From Anaerolineaceae bacterium UBA2260 (GTDB lineage: Bacteria > Chloroflexota > Anaerolineae > Anaerolineales > Anaerolineaceae), in the NCBI GenBank assembly GCA_002347485.1, contig DDXM01000013.1:1-6432 (forward strand): a stretch of 6,432 bases of DNA. The letters run 5' to 3'. Numbering within the stretch: the stretch's first letter is position 1; each line of letters begins with the position of its first letter. Positions 1 to 6,013 of this stretch are shown one piece after another. Under the pieces are notes generated by a model, which was not told where the DNA came from, ran no database searches, and saw nothing but the letters and a program-made list of their open reading frames with translations. A program made the position numbers and the translations under genes.

Positions 1-1
1 G

Positions 2-3000
2 ATAACGTATGGCAAGGCGGTCGGTTTAAGGATGGGAAGTAAATCTGGAACACCATCCAGCGCAGATGTGCCTGCAACCTATCAAGAGCATTTACATCTG
101 GAAGATTCGAATCTATACCTTTCAGTTATGGCCAACGTAGGTGAAAAGGAGCATTTTATTTGGGGGACCCTTTACACTACCGGCACTCCGGTTAACTGGA
201 GCACAACTTTTACCAATGTTTCACCCGCTGCATCTAAAGTAAGAATTTCCATCAATATTCTCGGAGGGGGGAATCAAACTGCAAACCCGGATCATCACGC
301 TTTAGTTTATCTAAACGACACCTTGATCGGAGACTTCACCTTCGATGGAAGAAACTGGTTATATGCTGAGATCGATGTATCTGCTGGGTTAATATTACCT
401 GGCGCTGGAGTAAACACGATAAAGGTAACCGCACCAAGGGATCTTGGTCTTACATTCGATCTTTTCTATGTGGATTGGATAGCGGTGGATTATGAAAATT
501 CGTTCAATGCCCAAGAGAATGAGTTAGCGTTCCATTACTCTGTTCCTGGTACGTGGAAGTACCAGGTGAGCGGGTACACATCGGATGATATCCAGGTATC
601 CGATGTGACCAACCCCGCTGCACCGGTGCGCATTATTGATTTGAGCGTTAGCGGTGCAGGTCCGTACACACTGGAAATTGAGGACACGATCAGCGCAGAA
701 ACACGCTATTGGGCGGGGGCTGAAAGTGCACTGAAATCGGTTGCCGCAATCGAGCCTTATACCAGCGATTCTGCCCTGCGTTCTATAGAAAACGGCGCGG
801 ACTACATTGTGATCACGCATACTGATTTCATGGATGCCGCCTCTGACTTGGCGGTGTACCGTGCGGCGCAAGACCTGCGCGCAGCGGTGGTGGACGTGCA
901 GGATGTGTACGACCAATTCAGCTATGGGGTGATCGACCCGGCGGGCATTCGGGACTTCCTGGCGTATACGTATGCCAACTGGGTTTCTCCAGCGCCATCC
1001 TACGTGGTATTGATGGGCGACGGCAACTACGACCCAAAGAATTACCTGGATTATGGCGGTACGAGTTATATCCCCCCATTCTTGGGGGATTTCGATCCAT
1101 GGATCCAAGAGACTTCAGCGGATAACCGCTACGTGACACTGGCTGGCGCCGATACCATGCCGGACATGATGCTGGGGCGTTTCGCGGTGAACAGCCTGGC
1201 TGAGGCGCAAGTGATGGTTGACAAGGTCATCGCCTACGAGACCGCGCTGCCCGGCGGCGAATGGCGCCAGCAGGTGCTGGCGGTGTCCGATAACGCCGAT
1301 GGCGGCGGAAATTACCCACTGCTCTCAGATAACCTGATCTCTTGCTGCATACCTTCGTCTTACTCTGTGCAAAAGATTTATTACAACGGAAGTCCAGCTG
1401 ACCCGGATAAAATTGCAGCTAGAAATGCTATTCTAGCGGCGTACGGTAAATTCATTGTCAATTATATTGGCCACGGCTACACCAATGGTTGGGCGAGTGA
1501 GAGTTTATTAACCTCGGCAAGCATTCCTTCGTTGACGAATGGTACACTGCAACCCATCGTATTGCCGATGACCTGTATGGAAGGATACTTCATCAATCCA
1601 AGACCAGGTTCTTCGTATATTTCCCTCGCTGAGACGACCACCCGGGCGGCGGGCATGGGCGCCATCGCCAGCTGGTCTGCTACCGGGCAGGGGGTCGCCA
1701 GCGGGCATGACTTCCTCAACCGAGGGTTCTTGACCGCCTTATTGACCAATGGCGTATCGACCCTGGGTGAAGCCACGCAGGCGGGCAAGCAGTACCTTTT
1801 CTCGGTCAACGCCTCACCTGACCTGCTCGATACCTACCTCTTGTTCGGCGACCCGGCGCTGCGCATGCCGGTCAGCGTGACCACCATCACCAGCGACACT
1901 CCCGATCCCAGCGATGTGAATACGCCGTATACGGTTGCTGTTGAGGTTAAAGGCAATTATGCCACGCCGACAGGCATGGTCAATGTCTCAGACGGCGCTG
2001 GTGCGACCTGCAATATCACCCTAGATGAGAATGGTGTCGGCTCATGCAACTTAACCTCCACCACCCCAGGGTTGAAAACCCTCACTGCCAGCTACCCAAA
2101 TGATGGGATCAATAACGGATCAATCGGCAGGGCTTCGCATTCGGTCAAGGCGGCGAGCACCACTGTCATCACTGGTGATGCCCCTGACCCGAGCCTGCAA
2201 TACCAGCCGTACACGGTCTCGGTAACTGTGAGCGGCGCATACGGCGCACCAACGGGTACTGTCTACATCAGCGACGGCGCTGGCGCGAGCTGCACCGCCA
2301 CGCTGACTGGCGGATCAGGTTCTTGCGCGCTCATCTCCACCGTGCCCGGCGAGAAAACCATCAGTGCTAATTATTCCGGTAATGCCAGTTACAGAACCTC
2401 AAATGATACCGAATTACATAATGTCACAGCGGTATATTCGATTAGCGGCACCATTCACGATTACCTCGATGTACCCATCTCCGGTGTGGAGGTATCAAAT
2501 GGGGTCGGACAGACAGTGATCACCGATTTGAGCGGCGTTTACACTTTTACCAGTCTCCTAACTGGCACTTACACCCTCACACCCAACCTGCTGGGGTTCG
2601 ACTTCAACCCGGCTTCGCGTGAGGTGATGATCACGAATGCCAATGTGACAGGGATTAACTTCACCGGGTCGCAATCGGGTCCGCTCCACACAGTCTCCGG
2701 CACAGTGGTCGACGCATCAAGCGCGCCCTTACCTGGCGTCACCATCGGGGATAATTTCGCGCGCAAGGCAGTGACTGATTCCTCCGGCGCGTATACCTTC
2801 CCGGGCTTCCCGGCTGGCACGTATACGCTGCAAGCGCAGTTGGCGAGCTATGCTTTCGCGCCTGAATCCACAGAGGTGACCGTGGTCGATGCGGATCTCG
2901 CCGGCGTCGATTTTACCGGCACGGCGTACACGTTCCCTGTATTGGTTTCTCCAGCGAATAAAACCAAGACCAACAACAACGATATGGAACTGGTATGGAA

Positions 3001-3790
3001 AACGGTGAGAAATACCGTTTACTACAAATTGCTGGTCAGCAAAGATGAAGCGTTTTCTACAAAAGTGGTCAAAGCGCTTGTCTACCCGGAAGGCACGGAG
3101 CTTCAACTCACGCACCTGCTGGAAGATTTCCCGGATGGTAAATACTACTGGAAGGTAAAGGCGTTCTATGCCGGCGGTGCCAAGAGCCCATGGTCAGAAG
3201 TGCGCATCTTCAAGGTCGATACCGTACCTCCGGCGGTACCGAAACTTTACAAGCCCAAGGATAACAAATACAAGGCGGGTTTCACACCCACGTTCACCAT
3301 CTACCCGGCGACAGGCGCAAAATACTACCATTACCAGGTCGCGGTGGATGACACCTTTACAACGATCGCTGCCGAAAGCGATATGCTGGCGGGGCTTACC
3401 TGGACTGTGCCGGAGGAAAATGCGCTTGAATACGGCGAGTACTTCTGGCGCGTGTTGTCAATCGACGCGGCTGGCAATGTTTCCGCCTGGTCAGATGCGC
3501 GGCGTTTGCTGATCTCTTTCCAAAAACTGCCCAAGTATGGGACGGTCACAACCGATAAGACCCCGACCTTCGAGTGGCTGGCCGTTACGAACGCTGAGAA
3601 TTACCGGCTCGAAATCTCGCGCATTGGTGAGGTGGATGAAAGGATAATTTCGGGCCTGGCGGGCTTGACACTCTATACGCTCCCGAATGATGCGCAACTC
3701 GCCGCGGGGAATTACCAGTGGAGGATGGTGGCGGTCATTGGCGCAGAGGAACTCCCCAGCCCATGGAGTCTGCTGACTATTGCCCCATAA
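2..3790 (+). CDS. Secreted gingipain-like cysteine peptidase (family C25) with Ig, CarboxypepD_reg and Fn3 modules; 5' partial
   Basis: This is a large extracellular cysteine endopeptidase of the gingipain family (C25). Residues are numbered from the ATG at 32, but the frame is open back to position 2 (reading ITYGKAVGLRM) and that ATG has no usable ribosome binding site, so it is most likely internal and the signal peptide lies upstream. Residues about 20-215 form a beta-rich region like the one preceding C25 domains. The catalytic domain spans about 255-612: an opening DYIVITH strand, VVLMGDGNYDP, LGRFAVNS, IGHGYTNGW with the candidate catalytic His481, MTCMEGYF with the candidate nucleophile Cys515, and a closing FGDPALRMP. 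The 34-residue His-Cys spacing fits gingipains. Then follow two Ig-like domains (about 614-800), two CarboxypepD_reg-like domains (801-965) and three Fn3-like domains (968-1252). No LPXTG, C-terminal membrane helix or obvious type IX sorting domain is seen. It converges on the transglycosylase gene. Family confidence is high; the substrate is unknown. Confidence 0.9.
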   Translation: MTYGKAVGLRMGSKSGTPSSADVPATYQEHLHLEDSNLYLSVMANVGEKEHFIWGTLYTTGTPVNWSTTFTNVSPAASKVRISINILGGGNQTANPDHHALVYLNDTLIGDFTFDGRNWLYAEIDVSAGLILPGAGVNTIKVTAPRDLGLTFDLFYVDWIAVDYENSFNAQENELAFHYSVPGTWKYQVSGYTSDDIQVSDVTNPAAPVRIIDLSVSGAGPYTLEIEDTISAETRYWAGAESALKSVAAIEPYTSDSALRSIENGADYIVITHTDFMDAASDLAVYRAAQDLRAAVVDVQDVYDQFSYGVIDPAGIRDFLAYTYANWVSPAPSYVVLMGDGNYDPKNYLDYGGTSYIPPFLGDFDPWIQETSADNRYVTLAGADTMPDMMLGRFAVNSLAEAQVMVDKVIAYETALPGGEWRQQVLAVSDNADGGGNYPLLSDNLISCCIPSSYSVQKIYYNGSPADPDKIAARNAILAAYGKFIVNYIGHGYTNGWASESLLTSASIPSLTNGTLQPIVLPMTCMEGYFINPRPGSSYISLAETTTRAAGMGAIASWSATGQGVASGHDFLNRGFLTALLTNGVSTLGEATQAGKQYLFSVNASPDLLDTYLLFGDPALRMPVSVTTITSDTPDPSDVNTPYTVAVEVKGNYATPTGMVNVSDGAGATCNITLDENGVGSCNLTSTTPGLKTLTASYPNDGINNGSIGRASHSVKAASTTVITGDAPDPSLQYQPYTVSVTVSGAYGAPTGTVYISDGAGASCTATLTGGSGSCALISTVPGEKTISANYSGNASYRTSNDTELHNVTAVYSISGTIHDYLDVPISGVEVSNGVGQTVITDLSGVYTFTSLLTGTYTLTPNLLGFDFNPASREVMITNANVTGINFTGSQSGPLHTVSGTVVDASSAPLPGVTIGDNFARKAVTDSSGAYTFPGFPAGTYTLQAQLASYAFAPESTEVTVVDADLAGVDFTGTAYTFPVLVSPANKTKTNNNDMELVWKTVRNTVYYKLLVSKDEAFSTKVVKALVYPEGTELQLTHLLEDFPDGKYYWKVKAFYAGGAKSPWSEVRIFKVDTVPPAVPKLYKPKDNKYKAGFTPTFTIYPATGAKYYHYQVAVDDTFTTIAAESDMLAGLTWTVPEENALEYGEYFWRVLSIDAAGNVSAWSDARRLLISFQKLPKYGTVTTDKTPTFEWLAVTNAENYRLEISRIGEVDERIISGLAGLTLYTLPNDAQLAAGNYQWRMVAVIGAEELPSPWSLLTIAP
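794..1867 (+). other. Peptidase C25 catalytic domain region within the large CDS
   Basis: This is the stretch that sets the family. His481 is encoded at 1472-1474 inside an Ile-Gly-His-Gly context and Cys515 at 1574-1576 inside Met-Thr-Cys-Met-Glu-Gly; both are intact, so the enzyme is predicted active. The flanking motifs (VVLMGDGNYDP near 325-335, LGRFAVNS near 381-388, FGDPALRMP near 605-613) follow the usual C25 order. An adjacent Cys438-Cys439 pair is unusual and not a recognised family feature. The domain assignment comes from motif reading, not a profile search. Confidence 0.85.
1871..2431 (+). repeat. Two tandem Ig-like domain repeats, each about 94 codons
   Basis: Residues about 614-707 and 708-800 are clear copies of each other. 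Both contain an I-T-(S/G)-D-x-P-D-P-S start, a P-Y-T-V strand, a P-T-G turn, S-D-G-A-G-A-(T/S)-C, a second Cys 11-12 residues later, and a P-G-x-K-T strand. They resemble bacterial Ig-like domains of the Big_3 type used as spacers or adhesion modules on secreted proteins. Each copy has its own Cys pair (660/672 and 754/765), which could form a disulfide within the domain. The DNA around the D-G-A-G-A-x-C segment is nearly identical in the two copies, which suggests internal duplication. Confidence 0.75.
2432..2928 (+). repeat. Two tandem CarboxypepD_reg / SdrD-B-like domain repeats
   Basis: Residues 801-880 and 886-965 both run S-G-T-(I/V), then P-(I/L)-(S/P)-G-V, a short variable strand, T-D-x-S-G-x-Y-T-F, a G-T-Y-T-L strand, and end in G-(I/V)-(N/D)-F-T-G. 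This is the pattern of the carboxypeptidase regulatory-like fold, a small beta-sandwich found as a spacer in many secreted bacterial proteins. No catalytic role is expected. The two copies are more diverged than the Ig pair. Confidence 0.7.
2933..3787 (+). repeat. Three Fn3-like C-terminal domains
   Basis: Residues about 968-1064, 1065-1163 and 1164-1252 share the Fn3-like layout: a P-x-L/P-K strand, a T-P-T-F-x-W or equivalent core strand, a Y-x-(L/Y)-x-(V/I) strand, and a G-x-Y-x-W-(K/R)-V strand followed by S-x-W-S. The third ends the protein directly after P-W-S-L-L-T-I, so no cell-surface anchor follows it. Such modules usually serve as spacers or bind carbohydrate or protein; which one cannot be told here. 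Confidence 0.65.
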
Positions 3791-3828
3791 AGTCCCAGTT
3801 TTATGAGGGAGACTCTTCATTATAAAAC

Positions 3829-3862
3829 AACACATCCGGCAGAATTTTCTGCCGGATGTGTT
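3829..3862 (-). terminator. Strong stem-loop between convergent genes; terminator of the transglycosylase gene
   Basis: The arms at 3829-3842 and 3849-3862 are perfect 14-bp reverse complements, and the A/T bases inside can extend the stem and leave a loop of about four bases. Read on the minus strand, the stem is followed by GTTTTATAATG, a T-rich tail that fits intrinsic termination, and it lies 15 nt past the transglycosylase stop codon. On the plus strand the tail (ACGTATAAGG) is a poor U-tract, so termination of the peptidase transcript here is possible but less certain. Confidence 0.8.
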
Positions 3863-3876
3863 ACGTATAAGGGCAA

Positions 3877-5760
3877 TTACCATTCTCCGCTGGGCGTGTT
3901 GGTGGGCGTGGGGGTGTTGCTGGGTGTCGGGGTGTTGGTGATCGTGGGTGTCGCGTACGTCCCGGTGGGGGTAACGGTGAGTGTACCCGTGGCGGTGTTG
4001 GTCGGTCTGGGTGTGGAGGTTGGGCGGGTTGGGCGCGGCGTCATGGTGGGGCGCGTCGTAGATGTGGGAACCATGGTTGAAAACACCGGGATACTCGCAG
4101 TGTCGCCTTCTGAAATGTCGTAAATATAATCCACCGCACCCTGGCAGGCAGGCTCTAGGTTGGTCGCCACGTGCAGCCAATCCAATGACTGACCGGCGTT
4201 CCAGGTGCGGCTCATGGCAGTCCACAGGCAACCAGGACCGGCGTTGTAGTTGATCAGAGTGAAGCGCCACAAGTCAGTGTAGCTGCTCATCAACCCCGAA
4301 GTCTGCCTGGTAAGGTTGTAGATCATGCGATCGACCTGCGCGCAATTGGCGACCAGGGTCTCACCAAAGATACGCACGCTGAAGTTGGCTTGCGTCAGAT
4401 CGATGCCCATCGGGCAGTCTGCACATGTGGCATCCACTTTTTGCACTAACGCGCCGCGCAGCATCACCTTTTGGTTTTCCGGCAGCGTACCGTAACCTTG
4501 TTTGCAGGTCGACTCGAGTAGGATTAAAGGGCAAAACTGGTTGTAAAAATCAGGATTCCATAAAAGCGTGGTGTCCGCGCCTTTTTCGGTCAACTGTCCC
4601 AAACCAACTTCCTCGATGTCATGGTAGATCCCAGGCCAAAGCTGGCTTTCGCGCGCGAACATGTTCTTCATCAACTGCGCTGGGATGCCAGTATCGTAAG
4701 AAGTGGTTATGATCTCTTCATCGAACTGGTTCTGCCAGGCGGTTAACGCGTCAGCGGCATGCTCCACCCCGCACAGGTTGGCGGCAGTCGGGTACTCAAG
4801 TCCGCCGTTGGGGCATGCGCTGGCATCCACCTCCCCACGCTGGATGAGCAGGGCGGCCAGGTAATGGAGTGAAATTGAAGAAGATAGGTCCAGGATGTCA
4901 TCGGGAGTGTCCAGCCAGGCAGGTGCGCCTTCCACTGGTGGGAATGATTGCCAGATGGCAGCGCAGCTGCTGTTGAGCTGGCCGCGCCATTGGGCGCTGA
5001 TGATGTCCACGTAATAGCCTACGCGTGCCGGCATTCCGGTCTCTTCGGAGGTCTCACCCCAGGGCAATACCCTGATGTATGCGGTGTACTCCTCTGTGGA
5101 ATCACCGAAACTGGATTCACCTTTGAAGATGAGCTTTACACCGTTCTGGCCTGTCGCGTAGAGCGGCAATTCGCAAACTTCAGCGTCGCATGTGAAGTTT
5201 TTGCCATCTAGATTGCCAAAAATGCGCACGATGCGCTCGTTGGCGATCTTTTCCTCACCTGTCAGGATCAATTTCGGTTCACCCGCCCATTTGTTCTTTG
5301 TACTGTCGATCAGGTTTCCCTTGATAGAGATCCAGACTTCGGGTTCGGGTAGGTCGACTTCAATTTCGGACGTGCCAGCCTGGCTGGTGCTTTTTTGCAG
5401 GTAATACCCCTTGCAATTTGAAGTATCCAGTCCATCTTCGGCAGCGGTGCAGGGGGGTGTGGTTAGCCACGCCTCGTAGAGCGTGTAGCCGCATGTGTTC
5501 TGAAAATCCAATGCAGTCGGGAAACCTTCGTGGTCCAGGCTGAGTTGGCAGGCGATGGAGTTATCCGCCCAGCGCGCCAGCCACCAATCATGCTGGGTGG
5601 CGTCGACTGTAATCCACATCACCCGTTCGGGTTCATCCTGGGCTGAAGCGGGTTCAATTGAAGTTCTGGCAAGGTAAATACCCAGCACACCCAGCGTTAA
5701 AATCAACAACGCTACCAGTACTTTTCGATTCAACAGGTAAAATACCCCTCTAAAGTTCAT
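3877..5760 (-). CDS. Secreted cysteine-rich lytic transglycosylase (SLT domain) with Thr/Pro-rich C-terminal tail
   Basis: This is a putative peptidoglycan lytic transglycosylase (GH23-like) acting outside the membrane. Counting from the ATG at 5760 (627 aa), residues 10-13 are Asn-Arg-Lys-Val, a hydrophobic core follows at about 14-31, and Ala-Ser-Ala-Gln near 38-41 is a good signal-peptidase site. Residues about 45-260 are beta-rich, contain many Cys and match no family I can name. The SLT part covers about 350-545: A-R-E-S-Q with the candidate catalytic Glu371, G-L-G-Q at 386-389 and N-Y-N-A-G-P-G at 504-510. Residues 564-623 are a Thr/Pro linker tail ending in SGEW. There are 16 Cys, all after the signal peptide, which suggests disulfides. 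The start is uncertain: ATGs at 5829 and 5796 and a TTG at 5733 are in frame. The TTG gives a clean signal peptide beginning MNRK and has AGAGGGG 11 nt upstream. Transcription converges with the peptidase gene and diverges from the Wzz gene. Confidence 0.85.
   Translation of the reverse strand: MNFRGVFYLLNRKVLVALLILTLGVLGIYLARTSIEPASAQDEPERVMWITVDATQHDWWLARWADNSIACQLSLDHEGFPTALDFQNTCGYTLYEAWLTTPPCTAAEDGLDTSNCKGYYLQKSTSQAGTSEIEVDLPEPEVWISIKGNLIDSTKNKWAGEPKLILTGEEKIANERIVRIFGNLDGKNFTCDAEVCELPLYATGQNGVKLIFKGESSFGDSTEEYTAYIRVLPWGETSEETGMPARVGYYVDIISAQWRGQLNSSCAAIWQSFPPVEGAPAWLDTPDDILDLSSSISLHYLAALLIQRGEVDASACPNGGLEYPTAANLCGVEHAADALTAWQNQFDEEIITTSYDTGIPAQLMKNMFARESQLWPGIYHDIEEVGLGQLTEKGADTTLLWNPDFYNQFCPLILLESTCKQGYGTLPENQKVMLRGALVQKVDATCADCPMGIDLTQANFSVRIFGETLVANCAQVDRMIYNLTRQTSGLMSSYTDLWRFTLINYNAGPGCLWTAMSRTWNAGQSLDWLHVATNLEPACQGAVDYIYDISEGDTASIPVFSTMVPTSTTRPTMTPRPTRPTSTPRPTNTATGTLTVTPTGTYATPTITNTPTPSNTPTPTNTPSGEW
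3880..4068 (-). repeat. Low-complexity Thr/Pro-rich tail coding repeat
   Basis: The last 60 or so codons of the transglycosylase encode imperfect repeats of T-P-R-P-T and N-T-P-T-P type. Read on the plus strand this is a G/T-rich stretch of repeated GGTGTTGG and GGGTGTG words. Tails like this are common in exported Anaerolineae proteins and are thought to be flexible, possibly glycosylated, surface linkers; that role is inference. The repetitive DNA could vary in length by slippage. Confidence 0.75.
5745..5751 (-). promoter_or_regulatory. Possible ribosome binding site favouring a downstream TTG/CTG start of the transglycosylase gene
   Basis: On the minus strand this reads AGAGGGG. It is the only purine-rich Shine-Dalgarno-like run near any in-frame start. 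It lies 11 nt before a TTG at 5733 and 8 nt before a CTG at 5736, and inside the coding region if the ATG at 5760 is used. None of the three upstream ATGs (5829, 5796, 5760) has a comparable site. A TTG start would give a 618-aa protein. Confidence 0.4.
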
Positions 5761-5814
5761 GATTTGTATGCTGGTCCACAAATAAAAGGATAGCATAAAA
5801 GCTATGTTTCGTAA

Positions 5815-5874
5815 ATGGAGGGCTAACATGGAAGGCTAACATGGAGGGCAAACTTGGAACTGAACTTGGAGCGG
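5815..5874. repeat. Imperfect 13-bp tandem repeats in the divergent intergenic region
   Basis: Three full units follow one another: ATGGAGGGCTAAC (5815-5827), ATGGAAGGCTAAC (5828-5840) and ATGGAGGGCAAAC (5841-5853). A 12-bp diverged unit TTGGAACTGAAC (5854-5865) and a partial TTGGAGCGG (5866-5874) come next. The first three differ from each other by one or two bases. They lie between the start of the transglycosylase and the candidate promoters, so they could be operator sites or a repeated leader in the minus-strand transcript. The function is not known. Confidence 0.85.
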
Positions 5875-5900
5875 AATAAATTTGCTGCTGCGCTAAAAAA

Positions 5901-5929
5901 TTGTTTTTAAAAGTCGTTTTTTATATACT
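5901..5929 (+). promoter_or_regulatory. Candidate sigma-70-type promoter for the Wzz gene
   Basis: TTGTTT at 5901-5906 and TATACT at 5924-5929 are separated by 17 bp, the ideal spacing. The -10 matches the consensus at five of six bases, the -35 at three of six. Transcription would start near 5936 and leave a leader of about 78 nt before the ATG at 6014. The region is strongly A/T-rich compared with the genes around it. Confidence 0.5.
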
Positions 5930-5956
5930 ATAAGTAAAAAGCGTTGTACAATTCAA
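5927..5956 (-). promoter_or_regulatory. Candidate divergent promoter for the transglycosylase gene
   Basis: On the minus strand, TTGAAT (plus coordinates 5951-5956) and TATAGT (5927-5932) are separated by 18 bp. The -10 matches five of six consensus bases and the -35 four of six. Its -10 overlaps that of the plus-strand candidate, so the two would compete for polymerase. The transcript would carry a leader of roughly 160 nt that includes the 13-bp repeats. Confidence 0.35.
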
Positions 5957-5995
5957 AGGTTTCAAAGTCTGTTTCTATTTTATTAAATTATCGAG

Positions 5996-6003
5996 AAGGG
6001 TGG
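5996..6003 (+). promoter_or_regulatory. Ribosome binding site of the Wzz gene
   Basis: AAGGGTGG lies 10 nt before the ATG at 6014 and supports that start. The ATG at 6004 is in another frame and meets a stop codon after six codons. Confidence 0.55.
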
Positions 6004-6013
6004 ATGTTTGCAC

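Larger units (their letters stand above)
5761..6013. other. Divergent intergenic regulatory region
   Basis: These 253 bp separate the transglycosylase and Wzz starts. From left to right they hold a small inverted repeat (ATAGC at 5790-5794 and GCTAT at 5801-5805), the 13-bp tandem repeats, an A/T-rich core with overlapping candidate promoters, a direct repeat TTCAAAG at 5952-5958 and 5961-5967, and the Wzz ribosome binding site. No convincing small gene or RNA gene is seen. Confidence 0.6.

Noticed and set aside
1..42. A different frame reading DNVWQGGRFKDGK then stop, as a possible end of an upstream gene
   Set aside because: The peptidase frame is open across the same bases and matches the expected family sequence, so a second gene end here is unlikely.
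524..1108. Minus-strand open frame of 194 codons inside the peptidase gene
   Set aside because: It is wholly covered by the conserved peptidase frame, has a Arg/His/Val-rich composition typical of shadows, and has no domain motif.
3880..4068. The G/T-rich repeat as a CRISPR-like array or a minisatellite with separate function
   Set aside because: There is no regular repeat-spacer spacing, and the repeats are explained by in-frame Thr/Pro codons.
3803..4123. Plus-strand open frame rich in Val and Gly opposite the transglycosylase tail
   Set aside because: It is the antisense shadow of the Thr/Pro repeats; its composition follows from GGTGTTGG-type DNA, and it runs through the terminator stem-loop.
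3491..4270. Minus-strand open frame of 259 codons with His/Arg-rich sequence
   Set aside because: It overlaps both real genes and the terminator, and its composition is that of an out-of-frame reading of the Thr/Pro repeat. No family features are seen.
5790..5805. Small inverted repeat ATAGC...GCTAT as an operator or hairpin
   Set aside because: Only five base pairs in A/T-rich DNA; expected by chance.
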